A stretch of 13,684 bases of DNA from an uncultured Neisseria sp. (GTDB taxonomy: Bacteria > Pseudomonadota > Gammaproteobacteria > Burkholderiales > Neisseriaceae): contig CALFOA010000106.1 of NCBI GenBank assembly GCA_937919795.1, positions 1-13,684 of the forward strand, in the 5' to 3' direction. How positions within the stretch are numbered: position 1 is the stretch's first letter; each line of letters starts with the position of its first letter. The position numbers and the translations under genes are program-made. The notes under the pieces were generated by a model. It was not told where the DNA came from. It did not search any database and saw only the letters and a list, made by a program, of their open reading frames with translations. Below, piece after piece: positions 7,297 to 13,684 of the stretch.

Positions 7297-7386
7297 CGTA
7301 TTTTTAGGACGGAGCACTTGATGGCCGCAACGGGAATGCAGCTGGCAGAACAGGATTTCTGACAAGTGCCCCGTCCTAAAAATACG
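7297..7386 (-). repeat. Leader inverted repeat, 24-nt arms, before the GspE-like gene
   Basis: The arms 7297-7320 and 7363-7386 are inverted copies differing at one position (A7313 opposite C7370). In RNA of the minus strand that position becomes a G-U pair, so the whole 24-bp stem can form in the leader of the minus operon. The 42-nt loop contains a smaller inverted repeat, CAGAA/TTCTG at 7346-7361. The 3' arm ends about 15 bases before the ribosome binding site of the ATPase gene. No U-run follows, so it is not a simple intrinsic terminator. It could be a leader attenuator or stabiliser, a protein-binding element, or the ends of a decayed short mobile element; no direct target duplication is visible. 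Confidence 0.7.
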
Positions 7387-7506
7387 AGATTCCGGATATG
7401 TAAGATGCCCCCACCTTTAATATCTCCGTACCGCAAGTCGATTAATATGAAAATCAGCCGTGATACACGACATGACTATTTTGTTGCTTTTGTCATCCGA
7501 TTTCAC

Positions 7507-7548
7507 GAAACAATGTAAAAAAGCATTAATTCACATTGTTTCTTGACA
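7507..7548 (+). repeat. 42-bp inverted-repeat arm A
   Basis: This segment recurs in opposite orientation at 7797-7838 with 40 of 42 bases matching; the inner 32 bases (7517-7548) are exact. The arm is also partly palindromic: AACAATGT at 7509-7516 faces ACATTGTT at 7533-7540, like an operator for a dimeric regulator. It ends in TTGACA (7543-7548), a perfect -35 box pointing inward to the right, with GATAAG at 7565-7570 as a possible -10 after 16 bases. It may be a regulator site, a promoter, or part of a transfer origin. Confidence 0.85.
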
Positions 7549-7570
7549 AAATATCTGGACTCATGATAAG
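7543..7570 (+). promoter_or_regulatory. Possible promoter reading into the terminator-like hairpin
   Basis: TTGACA at 7543-7548 and GATAAG at 7565-7570 (four of six consensus matches) are 16 bases apart. A transcript starting near 7577 would reach the terminator-like hairpin ending at 7638, giving an RNA of about 60 nt. The -35 box lies at the edge of inverted-repeat arm A, whose internal palindrome sits just upstream where an activator or repressor could bind. Confidence 0.35.
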
Positions 7571-7597
7571 CAAAGGAAAGGGAATTATCGAAAAGCC

Positions 7598-7638
7598 AAA
7601 AAAAAAGGACATGCTCAAAGCCGCATGTCCTTTTTTTT
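7598..7638. terminator. Bidirectional rho-independent terminator-like hairpin
   Basis: An 8-bp stem GGACATGC/GCATGTCC (7607-7614 and 7623-7630) encloses an 8-nt loop, with nine A before it and eight T after it. In RNA of either strand the hairpin is followed by a U-run, so it should stop transcription from both sides. It lies between the divergent operons, where it could isolate them or end a short internal transcript. A role as a structural part of a transfer origin is possible but less direct. Confidence 0.8.
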
Positions 7639-7716
7639 AAAAGACTTAAAAGTAAAGGAAACGGCTTAAAGGGAAGACTGAAAAGGCATAAGGGGAAAAG
7701 AAAAGTTTTAAAGGTA

Positions 7717-7754
7717 CAAATTAAGCCTTGATGTTGCCATCAAGGCTTAATTTG
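7717..7754. repeat. Perfect 17-bp hairpin with TTGC loop; candidate oriT element
   Basis: CAAATTAAGCCTTGATG (7717-7733) is followed by TTGC and then its exact reverse complement (7738-7754). No T-run follows on the plus strand, and only three T's (complement of AAA) on the minus strand, so terminator activity is doubtful. A perfect extruding hairpin near the relaxase gene, between larger inverted repeats, is typical of relaxase recognition regions at transfer origins. No nick-site consensus for MobH relaxases is known well enough to me to place a nick. Confidence 0.6.
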
Positions 7755-7796
7755 AAAAGACCAGATCGCGCCTCATCCACTACAATTTCTTTGATA

Positions 7797-7838
7797 TGTC
7801 AAGAAACAATGTGAATTAATGCTTTTTTGCATTGTTTA
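7797..7838 (-). repeat. 42-bp inverted-repeat arm B
   Basis: This is the inverted partner of 7507-7548, with two mismatches. Its TTGACA reads on the minus strand (7802-7797), again pointing into the region between the arms, but no good -10 follows it there. Its outer end lies 63 bases before the first gene of the relaxase operon, so a regulator bound here could act on that operon. An outward promoter using TTGCAT (7827-7832) and TTTAAA (7849-7854) is possible but weak. Confidence 0.85.
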
Positions 7839-7901
7839 TTTCCTCTTTTTTAAAGGCGTATTAAAACACGGATTATTTCTATCCCATGACGAACGTGCGA
7901 A

Positions 7902-8321
7902 ATGAAAAAATCCGAATTCACCGAGCTCTGCGCCAGCCTCGAACGCTTTAAAAACATCAATACCCGCTGGCCTGCGGCTTTGGTTTATCTTATCGCCCGC
8001 TGCGATGGGTTTCTTGAACTGTACTCTCTGGACGAAACTGAAACTACGCCTCATCTAACCGACCAGCTCGTGAATCTTCTGCAACCGTTAGACGACAATC
8101 TCGATGATCAATATTTACAGGAACTGCTGCTGCAAGAGTTTGACGGATGGTATTACCACGCCAACGACTTAGGTGCGGTTTGGAACAGTCTGTATGAAGA
8201 TTTCGAAACCTATTACGAACGCCATCCCACCGCCTGCCTTCTAATCGGCGATCAGCCTCATGCGAATATTGACCATCTCAGGAAAAATTTGGCCAGCCTC
8301 CTAAAACAGGAGGCAGTATGA
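7902..8321 (+). CDS. Hypothetical acidic protein, first gene of the relaxase operon
   Basis: A 139-residue soluble-looking protein that I do not recognise. It has no signal peptide or membrane segment and is strongly acidic, with clusters such as LDDNLDDQYLQE (about 64-75) and YEDFETYYERH. It is rich in Leu, Tyr and Trp and is probably mostly helical. An in-frame stop just upstream fixes the ATG at 7902 as the first possible ATG; no clear ribosome binding site precedes it. Its stop overlaps the traI start (ATGA), so the two are translationally coupled. Position suggests a partner of the relaxase, a regulator, or an anti-host factor; none is shown by sequence. Unlike its shadow frame on the other strand, it fits the operon structure, so I consider it real. 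Confidence 0.75.
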   Translation: MKKSEFTELCASLERFKNINTRWPAALVYLIARCDGFLELYSLDETETTPHLTDQLVNLLQPLDDNLDDQYLQELLLQEFDGWYYHANDLGAVWNSLYEDFETYYERHPTACLLIGDQPHANIDHLRKNLASLLKQEAV

Positions 8322-10687
8322 GCTGGCTGACGTATGGCAGTTTAGCCGTCTTAGGAGGTGCGGGCGCAGTCTATCTGTATGTCAGACGGCCTGCGCAGCC
8401 CACGGCAGCACCGGCAGACAAACCCACCCACAATGACATTTCCTGCGAACAGGATGCCATTGTGGGTGACAAATTGCGTATTTTGGATGCGGATGCATTG
8501 ATATACGAACTCGGCCTCGCTCCATCCATCGCGCACATCAAATCGAATTTAGGCCTGTCAGATGAGAATTGGAACCGCGATGCTCTACCGCTAATTCGCA
8601 ATTTCATTGTGTTTGTTCAGCGTCTACCTGCCTCTGAATCCCATCACCATGCTGGTGATGGCGGTCTTGTCAGACATACCCTGGATGTTGCCGCTTTGGC
8701 ATTGCTGGCATCGGCTGCGAAAAGCTGGCCGCCCAATGCCAAAGCTGAGGACATTGCACGTTTAACTGCTGTTTGGCGCTACGGCATCCTGACGGCCGCC
8801 CTCCTCCACGACATCGGCAAAGTGCTGACTTCATTTTTAATCGAACTGTATACCGAGCCTTATGCCAAACAATTTTCCGTCTGGGTTCCCGATGCCGGTC
8901 TTATGAATGAAAGTGGCCGCCTCTATTACCGTGTCACATTCCCTGAAATCAAAACGGCTTATCAGGTGCACGCCTCCTTGGGCTGGACTTTTTTCCAGCA
9001 GATTGTGCCCTCGGGCGCAAGAAGATGGATGGGGGAATCGGATCCAAAACTGATTCAAACTTTACGCGCATATTTATCCGGACACACCGATGACAACCCG
9101 TTGACTGAAATCGTGCGTAAAGCCGATATGACGTCAACAGCACGCGATTTGAAAGCTGGCTCTCGTCAACGCTTCTCGACCGCCAAACGGACGCCGCTCA
9201 TTGAAGTGGTGATGGGAACCCTGATTGAAATGCTTGCTGAGCGCGGTGCCCATTTCAGTATTGCCATCACCGCCGGCGGCGATGTGTTCCGTAAAGGCGA
9301 TGTGGTGTATTTGATGTCGAAAAACGTTCCCGATTTCATTCGAGACTACCTTAAAAAACACAAACCGGATATGGCCAAAGGTTTTCCGACGGACAATCAG
9401 CGTATTTTCGATTCTTTGCTGGAATATGATGCAGTGTTACCCAGTCCGTATGATGAACATAAAGCCATTACTGCTGTATCTGTCGTTTTCGAACGCGGGG
9501 ATAAGGCTGTCAAGTCGCATCAGTTTACGATGCTCCAATTTCGGCTGGGCACACTTTATCCTGATGGCAATTATCCGGCTGAGTTTCAAGGCACGCTTGA
9601 ACCGCTGGCTGCTGCACCAGCCAGATCGCCACAAACGGATAATTCTGAACCAGTCACTACTGAAGAAATCATTCAAAATCAAACAGTAGCAACTGTAGCA
9701 GCTTCATTTATGGCAACCGCAGAAGACTTGAAGCCAGCAGAAAAGGTATCCACTGTAGCAGAAACAGATGCTGTATTCATACCGCCGCCGCCCAAAGCCC
9801 GGCCAACACAGGCGGCCGCCTCTACCCAACCTGTTCCGAGCGGCATTGATGCCTTACTCGCCAGTAGTGGTTTACTGGAACAAGCAGTCGATCAAGACAA
9901 TCCCCCCGACACCCCGACAGAGCCGGAAATCAATCCACCCCAGCCTAAGCCGATTGGCAAGAGCGCACCTGCCAAATCCTCCAAAAGCCTCTCACTATTG
10001 AAGGATTTATTCAGCGATCCCGGTTCTGCAAATGAAAAAGCACCGCCACTGCCAGCCGAAGATTGCGCTTCGGTGGCGGTGGAGGAAATTCAAGCTGAAC
10101 GCGATGCCCTCCCCGTTAGTTCACCGCGCCCCATCACAGTCAAACAAACTGACAGTCTCGAAGATATTGTGGCGGATGCCGTTCTTCTGCAACCAACAGA
10201 CGACGATGACACTGATACTTCCGACCCCCGCCCCGCCAAACCGACCGGCGCGAACAAGCCGGTTGACTTGCAAGCCGAAGGCAAGCGGTTTTGGAATTGG
10301 TTGGCCAGTGGGTTGAGTGATGGCACGATTTCGGTGAACCGCAGCGATTCCTTTGTGCATTTTGCACAAGAAGGAATGCTTATGGTCACACCGGCCATAT
10401 TCCGCGCTTATGCAGGCGGTTTTTTTGACAAAAACAACCCCGCCTGCCCCGGTTTGTTGGCTCAAAAAGGATTTATTTCGCTGAAACTGAATCAGCGGAA
10501 CAAACGCTCGGCTATTTTTTCTGCATTGGGCAGTAAAGCCAACAACACATTTCTATTCCACTGTTATTTGATTCCGGAAAAGCATTTGCACCTGGTTATT
10601 CGTGCAGATTCCCGCCCGCCGAACAATATTGAAATTACCTTGGCAGACTCGCAGACGCTGTTACAGCCCGGCAGGAGTAAAAAATGA
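8318..10687 (+). CDS. traI: MobH-family relaxase TraI (HD domain)
   Basis: A 789-residue protein with a hydrophobic N-terminus (about 4-22) that may associate with the membrane, as described for the gonococcal-island TraI. The TraI_2 domain (about 45-420) has the family motif HHHAGDGGLVRH (109-120), the HD pair H164-D165 (ALLHDIGKVL), and further putative metal ligands H218, H256 and D270. MobH relaxases use this metal-binding HD fold to nick DNA at oriT, unlike HUH relaxases. Residues about 430-650 are a long, low-complexity linker rich in Pro, Ala and Asp. The C-terminal domain (about 653-775, starting GKRFWNWL) matches the TraI_2 C-terminal domain. A strong AGGAGG lies four bases before the ATG. 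Downstream traD overlaps as ATGA. All expected HD residues are present, so it looks functional. Confidence 0.95.
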   Translation: MSWLTYGSLAVLGGAGAVYLYVRRPAQPTAAPADKPTHNDISCEQDAIVGDKLRILDADALIYELGLAPSIAHIKSNLGLSDENWNRDALPLIRNFIVFVQRLPASESHHHAGDGGLVRHTLDVAALALLASAAKSWPPNAKAEDIARLTAVWRYGILTAALLHDIGKVLTSFLIELYTEPYAKQFSVWVPDAGLMNESGRLYYRVTFPEIKTAYQVHASLGWTFFQQIVPSGARRWMGESDPKLIQTLRAYLSGHTDDNPLTEIVRKADMTSTARDLKAGSRQRFSTAKRTPLIEVVMGTLIEMLAERGAHFSIAITAGGDVFRKGDVVYLMSKNVPDFIRDYLKKHKPDMAKGFPTDNQRIFDSLLEYDAVLPSPYDEHKAITAVSVVFERGDKAVKSHQFTMLQFRLGTLYPDGNYPAEFQGTLEPLAAAPARSPQTDNSEPVTTEEIIQNQTVATVAASFMATAEDLKPAEKVSTVAETDAVFIPPPPKARPTQAAASTQPVPSGIDALLASSGLLEQAVDQDNPPDTPTEPEINPPQPKPIGKSAPAKSSKSLSLLKDLFSDPGSANEKAPPLPAEDCASVAVEEIQAERDALPVSSPRPITVKQTDSLEDIVADAVLLQPTDDDDTDTSDPRPAKPTGANKPVDLQAEGKRFWNWLASGLSDGTISVNRSDSFVHFAQEGMLMVTPAIFRAYAGGFFDKNNPACPGLLAQKGFISLKLNQRNKRSAIFSALGSKANNTFLFHCYLIPEKHLHLVIRADSRPPNNIEITLADSQTLLQPGRSKK

Positions 10688-12729
10688 GCCTTACCATCAA
10701 GTTACCTGAAAACGTTTACCGTTACCCGTATGAATTTGTCGGTGTCGCGGCTTATTCAGCAGCGGCCTTTGCCGCAGCCAGCCTGCCGATGCCCGGCATG
10801 GCTCAATTAATTGCCATTCCTGCATTTGCCGGTTTGGCCGGTTTGCGCGCCAAAGGCGGCCTGCGCATTCGGAAATACCGGAAAAATATCCGGAATCTGC
10901 CCTACTATGCGCTGACACCGGATCAAATTCCTGTTTCAGACAAAGCGTTATTTATCGGCAAAGGCTTTCGCTGGACGCAAACCCATACACAGCGCCTGAT
11001 GATGGTACGGCAACCTGAAAATGACCATTTACGCAATCCGAGCCACCTTTACAGGGCGGCAAGAAATCACGAAATCGTAACGCAAAGTGAGACATGGCTG
11101 ACCCGACTCACCTCAAATCCAGGATGGTGGAATCCGGTGGCTCCGTTGCCGCCGGTGGGCGGATCGCCTGAGATTCACGGTGTTGAACCCGATGAGGAAG
11201 ACATCTATACCCCCTTGGGTGAACGTGTCGGTCATGCCGGTGTTTTTGGAACGACTCGGGTAGGCAAAACACGGCTCGCTGAAGTGTTGATCAATCAAGA
11301 TATTCAGCGGGGGGATGTGGTTATCACTTTTGACCCTAAAGGCGATGCAGATTTGATGCTGTCGATGTACACACAGGCGATGAAGGCCGGCAGACCTTTT
11401 TACATGTTTCATCTCGGCTTTCCGGAGATTTCATGCCGCTATAACCCCATCGCCGATTACAGCCGTATCACCGAGGTGGCAACAAGAATTGCCAACCAAT
11501 TACCCTCTGATGGCCAGTCGGCAGCATTTAGGGACTTCGTGTGGCGTTATGTCAACGTGTTGGCCAAAATCATGGAGGCGCTCTCAATCAAGCCGTCTTA
11601 CAACAATATCTATCGGTGCGCAGTTAACATCGACGATCTGGCCAAACAGTATTTTGAGCAAGTCCTCAATATAGATCATGCAGGCTGGGAAAGAGAGTTT
11701 GATGCCTTCGAGCTAGACAGCGATCAAAAGAAAATAATCGGAAAAACAGGCCGCGATGCAGGAGCTGTCAAAATGGCCTTCTTCATGAAATCGAAGGACG
11801 TACAAGAGCCGCTAACCGATGCAGTAACCGGCATTCTTGGCAATGACAGAACCTATTTTGAAAAATTGATTTCATCGCTCTATCCGCTTTTGGAAAAACT
11901 GACCAGCGGCAAAGTGGCCGAGTTGCTCAGCCCCAACCTGGATGACCTCGAAGATGAGCGTCCATTAATGGATTGGCGTAAGGTGATGGCAACCAATGCC
12001 GTTGTCTATATCGGCCTCGATTCTCTGACAGACCGGGAAGTGGCAGGAGCCGTCGGCAATGCCATGTTTGCAGATTTGACCTCCCTATCCGGGCAAATCT
12101 ATAAACACGGACAAGGTTATGGGCAATCCGGTCAAACGGCCAAGCGCAAAGTATCCATTCATGCCGATGAATTCAACGAATTGATTGGTGACGAATTCAT
12201 TCCTCTTTTAAACAAAGCAGGCGGTGCAGGCTACCAGGTTACGGTTTACACACAAACCGGCCAAGACGTAGAAGCCAGAATCGGTTCGACGGCCAAAGCA
12301 GAACAAATCTTCGGCAACCTGAACACCATTTACATGATGCGGGTGCGAAATGTCGTCACAGCCGAGATGCTGACGAAGCAGCTGCCTGATGTCACAGTAA
12401 TCTCAGGAACGCTCATTTCAGGTGCCGGAGACGTTGCCTTTCCGGACGACATGGAGGATTTTACCTCACGAAACGAAGATCGGCTGGCACCTGAAACCGT
12501 ACCCATGTTATCTACCGCCGACTTACTGCAACTGCCCAAAGGGCAGGCCTTTGCCCTGCTTGAAGGCGGGCAACTTTACAAAATCCGGCTGCCTCTGCCT
12601 CTTCCCGATAACAGTATTGATATTCCGAAAAATATTACTGAAGCAGCACACAAAATGCGTGAAATCGTGCGATTGAATCAGATGAAAGAAGAAAACGAGG
12701 CTTTTGTGGAGGGGTGCTATTATGGCTAA
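10684..12729 (+). CDS. traD: TraD, type IV coupling protein
   Basis: A 681-residue ATPase of the VirD4/TraD class associated with MobH relaxases. The N-terminal part has two hydrophobic segments (about 18-34 and 40-57). Walker A is GTTRVGKT (189-196), followed by 'FDPKGD' (216-221), a common element after Walker A in this group. Walker B is at about 490-496 (VSIHADE, with D495 and E496), and the motor continues through 'YQVTVYTQTGQDVEARIGS'. It recruits the TraI-DNA complex at the inner membrane and pumps DNA into the channel. AGGAG six bases before the ATG and the ATGA overlap with traI support the start. Its end overlaps the next gene by eight bases. Gene order traI-traD-DUF4400 is as in SXT/R391-type elements. 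Confidence 0.95.
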   Translation: MSLTIKLPENVYRYPYEFVGVAAYSAAAFAAASLPMPGMAQLIAIPAFAGLAGLRAKGGLRIRKYRKNIRNLPYYALTPDQIPVSDKALFIGKGFRWTQTHTQRLMMVRQPENDHLRNPSHLYRAARNHEIVTQSETWLTRLTSNPGWWNPVAPLPPVGGSPEIHGVEPDEEDIYTPLGERVGHAGVFGTTRVGKTRLAEVLINQDIQRGDVVITFDPKGDADLMLSMYTQAMKAGRPFYMFHLGFPEISCRYNPIADYSRITEVATRIANQLPSDGQSAAFRDFVWRYVNVLAKIMEALSIKPSYNNIYRCAVNIDDLAKQYFEQVLNIDHAGWEREFDAFELDSDQKKIIGKTGRDAGAVKMAFFMKSKDVQEPLTDAVTGILGNDRTYFEKLISSLYPLLEKLTSGKVAELLSPNLDDLEDERPLMDWRKVMATNAVVYIGLDSLTDREVAGAVGNAMFADLTSLSGQIYKHGQGYGQSGQTAKRKVSIHADEFNELIGDEFIPLLNKAGGAGYQVTVYTQTGQDVEARIGSTAKAEQIFGNLNTIYMMRVRNVVTAEMLTKQLPDVTVISGTLISGAGDVAFPDDMEDFTSRNEDRLAPETVPMLSTADLLQLPKGQAFALLEGGQLYKIRLPLPLPDNSIDIPKNITEAAHKMREIVRLNQMKEENEAFVEGCYYG

Positions 12730-13408
12730 GCAGCAGCCGAACAACTTCCTACAACAATCTATGAGCATAAAATTTTTGCTCGCACCTTTCAGATGGACAA
12801 TCGTTGTTTTGATGGTGGTCTTGATTTTATTTGCTGCCTCAATCATCAGCCAAACCTATTTTCATCAGACTGAACTTTTGACATACGAATTGGAGCAGAC
12901 TGCAAATGTGTTTACACAAGGAGACAACAACGGGAACACATTTCATTTTGTGGTGAGCCGTTACTGCTATCAGGCACTTTATTGGCTTTTTTTTGATGTT
13001 ACGGGATTGGATACACTTTTTGAATCATCAACGAACACCTTGCAAAATACGATGCAATTTGTACTTGCAGGGCTGGAGCCACATTTGGATACTCTGAACG
13101 ATACGCTTAAAGTCTTGGCTATAAGAATCGGAAACATCGTTGCCTTTATGCCGCTGGCTCTTGTCATTGCGACCGTTTCACTTACAGACGGCCTATCGCA
13201 AAGGAAGATTCGACAGGCAAATGCAGCTCGAGAATCCGCAGCCATCTATCACCGTGCCAAATACTGGCGTATGGGCATTATTTGGTTGACATGCCTGACA
13301 TATTTTTGCTCCCCCTTCCCTTTGCATCCCGCGATGTTGTTAATACCCCTTGCTTTATTAGGTATCCTGATTTATCTGCAAGCCAAATATCTTAAAAAAT
13401 ATCTCTAA
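12722..13408 (+). CDS. DUF4400/PFL_4697-family conjugative membrane protein
   Basis: A 228-residue inner-membrane protein. The ATG at 12722 is chosen over 12704 because GGAGG lies about eight bases before it and the overlap with traD is then only eight bases. Hydrophobic segments lie at about 20-42, about 75-90 (weaker), about 135-155, and two near the C-terminus (about 185-220). The motif 'TDGLSQRKIRQANAARESAA' followed by IYHRAKY is characteristic of the integrating-conjugative-element membrane protein family named after PFL_4697 (DUF4400), which commonly lies directly downstream of traD in SXT-like and ICE transfer modules. Its function is unknown; it may help TraD or the channel in the inner membrane. 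No clear terminator follows. Confidence 0.85.
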   Translation: MAKQQPNNFLQQSMSIKFLLAPFRWTIVVLMVVLILFAASIISQTYFHQTELLTYELEQTANVFTQGDNNGNTFHFVVSRYCYQALYWLFFDVTGLDTLFESSTNTLQNTMQFVLAGLEPHLDTLNDTLKVLAIRIGNIVAFMPLALVIATVSLTDGLSQRKIRQANAARESAAIYHRAKYWRMGIIWLTCLTYFCSPFPLHPAMLLIPLALLGILIYLQAKYLKKYL

Positions 13409-13412
13409 CTGG

Positions 13413-13424
13413 AGGCCGTCTGAA
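13413..13424 (+). repeat. Neisseriaceae DNA uptake sequence (AG-DUS)
   Basis: AGGCCGTCTGAA is a full match to the 12-base AG variant of the Neisseria uptake sequence, five bases after the stop of the DUF4400-family gene. No inverted partner is nearby, so it does not form the usual uptake-sequence terminator. It points to a Neisseria-like host or recombination with one. Confidence 0.85.
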
Positions 13425-13583
13425 AAACCAGCTTGACAGGGGTTATAAAAAAAAGCATACTTTTAAACAAATAGCACGAAAAACTACTTACTCAATTTAC
13501 AATTAATTATCAATTGTCCACTTCAATTCTGAGCTATTTAAAGCACCTAATTGAATCTCACCTAAGTAATTGATGGTATCAAT

Positions 13584-13617
13584 TTGACATAATCCGTATT
13601 ATGTTAAATTATTGACA
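13584..13617 (+). promoter_or_regulatory. Promoter-like region overlapped by a palindromic operator
   Basis: TTGACA (13584-13589) overlaps the perfect palindrome ACATAAT-ccgt-ATTATGT (13587-13604). TAAATT (13605-13610) could serve as a -10, at short spacing. A second TTGACA lies at 13612-13617, giving two -35-like boxes 28 bases apart. The arrangement resembles a repressor-controlled promoter, perhaps reading to a gene beyond the window. Confidence 0.4.
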
Positions 13618-13684
13618 TGGAAATTATGTGCTGACAAATGTGCATGTAGCTAAAGTAATTTACACTCATTTATTTATTCCTTTT

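Larger units (their letters stand above)
7270..7901. promoter_or_regulatory. Divergent intergenic control region; candidate oriT
   Basis: This 632-base gap separates the two transfer operons and has no convincing gene on either strand. It contains, from left to right, a hairpin element (7297-7386), a 42-bp inverted-repeat arm (7507-7548), a terminator-like hairpin (7598-7638), a purine-rich tract (about 7639-7715), a perfect 17-bp hairpin (7717-7754) and the second 42-bp arm (7797-7838). Promoters for both operons must lie here. In related MobH systems such as the gonococcal island, the transfer origin with an inverted repeat lies next to traI, so oriT is expected here; that is inference. The density of symmetric elements fits an origin plus regulatory sites. 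Confidence 0.5.
13409..13684. other. AT-rich intergenic tail with uptake sequence and operator-like site
   Basis: No gene is supported in these 276 bases. They contain an uptake sequence at the left end, a homopurine A-run (about 13447-13455), a short inverted repeat ACAATT/AATTGT (13499-13504 and 13512-13517), and a promoter-operator-like site at 13584-13617. The region is more AT-rich than the coding part. It looks like the upstream region of a gene beyond the right edge. Confidence 0.5.

Noticed and set aside
7297..7386. Insertion sequence or Correia-type element
   Set aside because: No transposase, no direct target duplication and the ends do not match the Correia termini I know; kept only as an inverted repeat.
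7563..7640. 25-codon open frame across the terminator-like hairpin
   Set aside because: No ribosome binding site, and the end of the frame is formed by the terminator stem and T-run, so coding is probably accidental.
1..13684. tRNA, rRNA, CRISPR array or integrase/attachment site
   Set aside because: No tRNA-like cloverleaf, regularly spaced repeats, rRNA stretch or recombinase gene was seen, so whether the element is a plasmid or integrated cannot be decided here.

Overview
The window is the conjugation core of a mobile element (integrative element or plasmid), most likely from Neisseria or a close relative. Two complete 12-base copies of a Neisseriaceae-type DNA uptake sequence (AGGCCGTCTGAA) are visible, and the transfer genes resemble the F-type systems of the gonococcal genetic island, SXT/R391 and IncA/C elements. 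Host and family assignments come from remembered motifs and gene order; no search was run.

Left two thirds (7269 down to 1, minus strand): one tightly packed operon. It begins with a GspE/PilB-type secretion ATPase, then a DsbA-like thiol oxidoreductase, a small membrane protein and an OmpA-type lipoprotein. The F-type channel genes traL, traE, traK, traB, traV and traA (pilin) follow in the SXT-like order, and the window ends in the first 38 codons of a topoisomerase III gene (topB). Most junctions overlap by 1 to 20 bases. traC, traW, traU, traN, traF, traH and traG are absent and, if present, must lie outside the window.

Centre (7270-7901, 632 bases without a convincing gene): a control region between the divergent operons. 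It holds a leader hairpin with 24-nt arms before the ATPase gene, a pair of 42-bp inverted repeats 248 bp apart, a strong bidirectional terminator-like hairpin, a purine-rich tract and a perfect 17-bp hairpin with a four-base loop. This is the best candidate for the transfer origin and for coordinated control of both operons.

Right third (7902-13408, plus strand): an operon of an unknown acidic protein, a MobH-type HD-domain relaxase (traI), its coupling ATPase (traD) and a DUF4400/PFL_4697-family membrane protein. The last 276 bases are AT-rich, with one uptake sequence and a palindrome over a promoter-like -35 box that may control the next gene.

Likely joint function: TraI processes the DNA, TraD hands it to the channel, TraL/E/K/B/V form the envelope-spanning core and TraA the pilus. 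The GspE-like ATPase, DsbA-like protein and OmpA-like lipoprotein look like an added module for assembly or folding. That ATPase next to an F-type core, and the structured central region, are the most unusual points.
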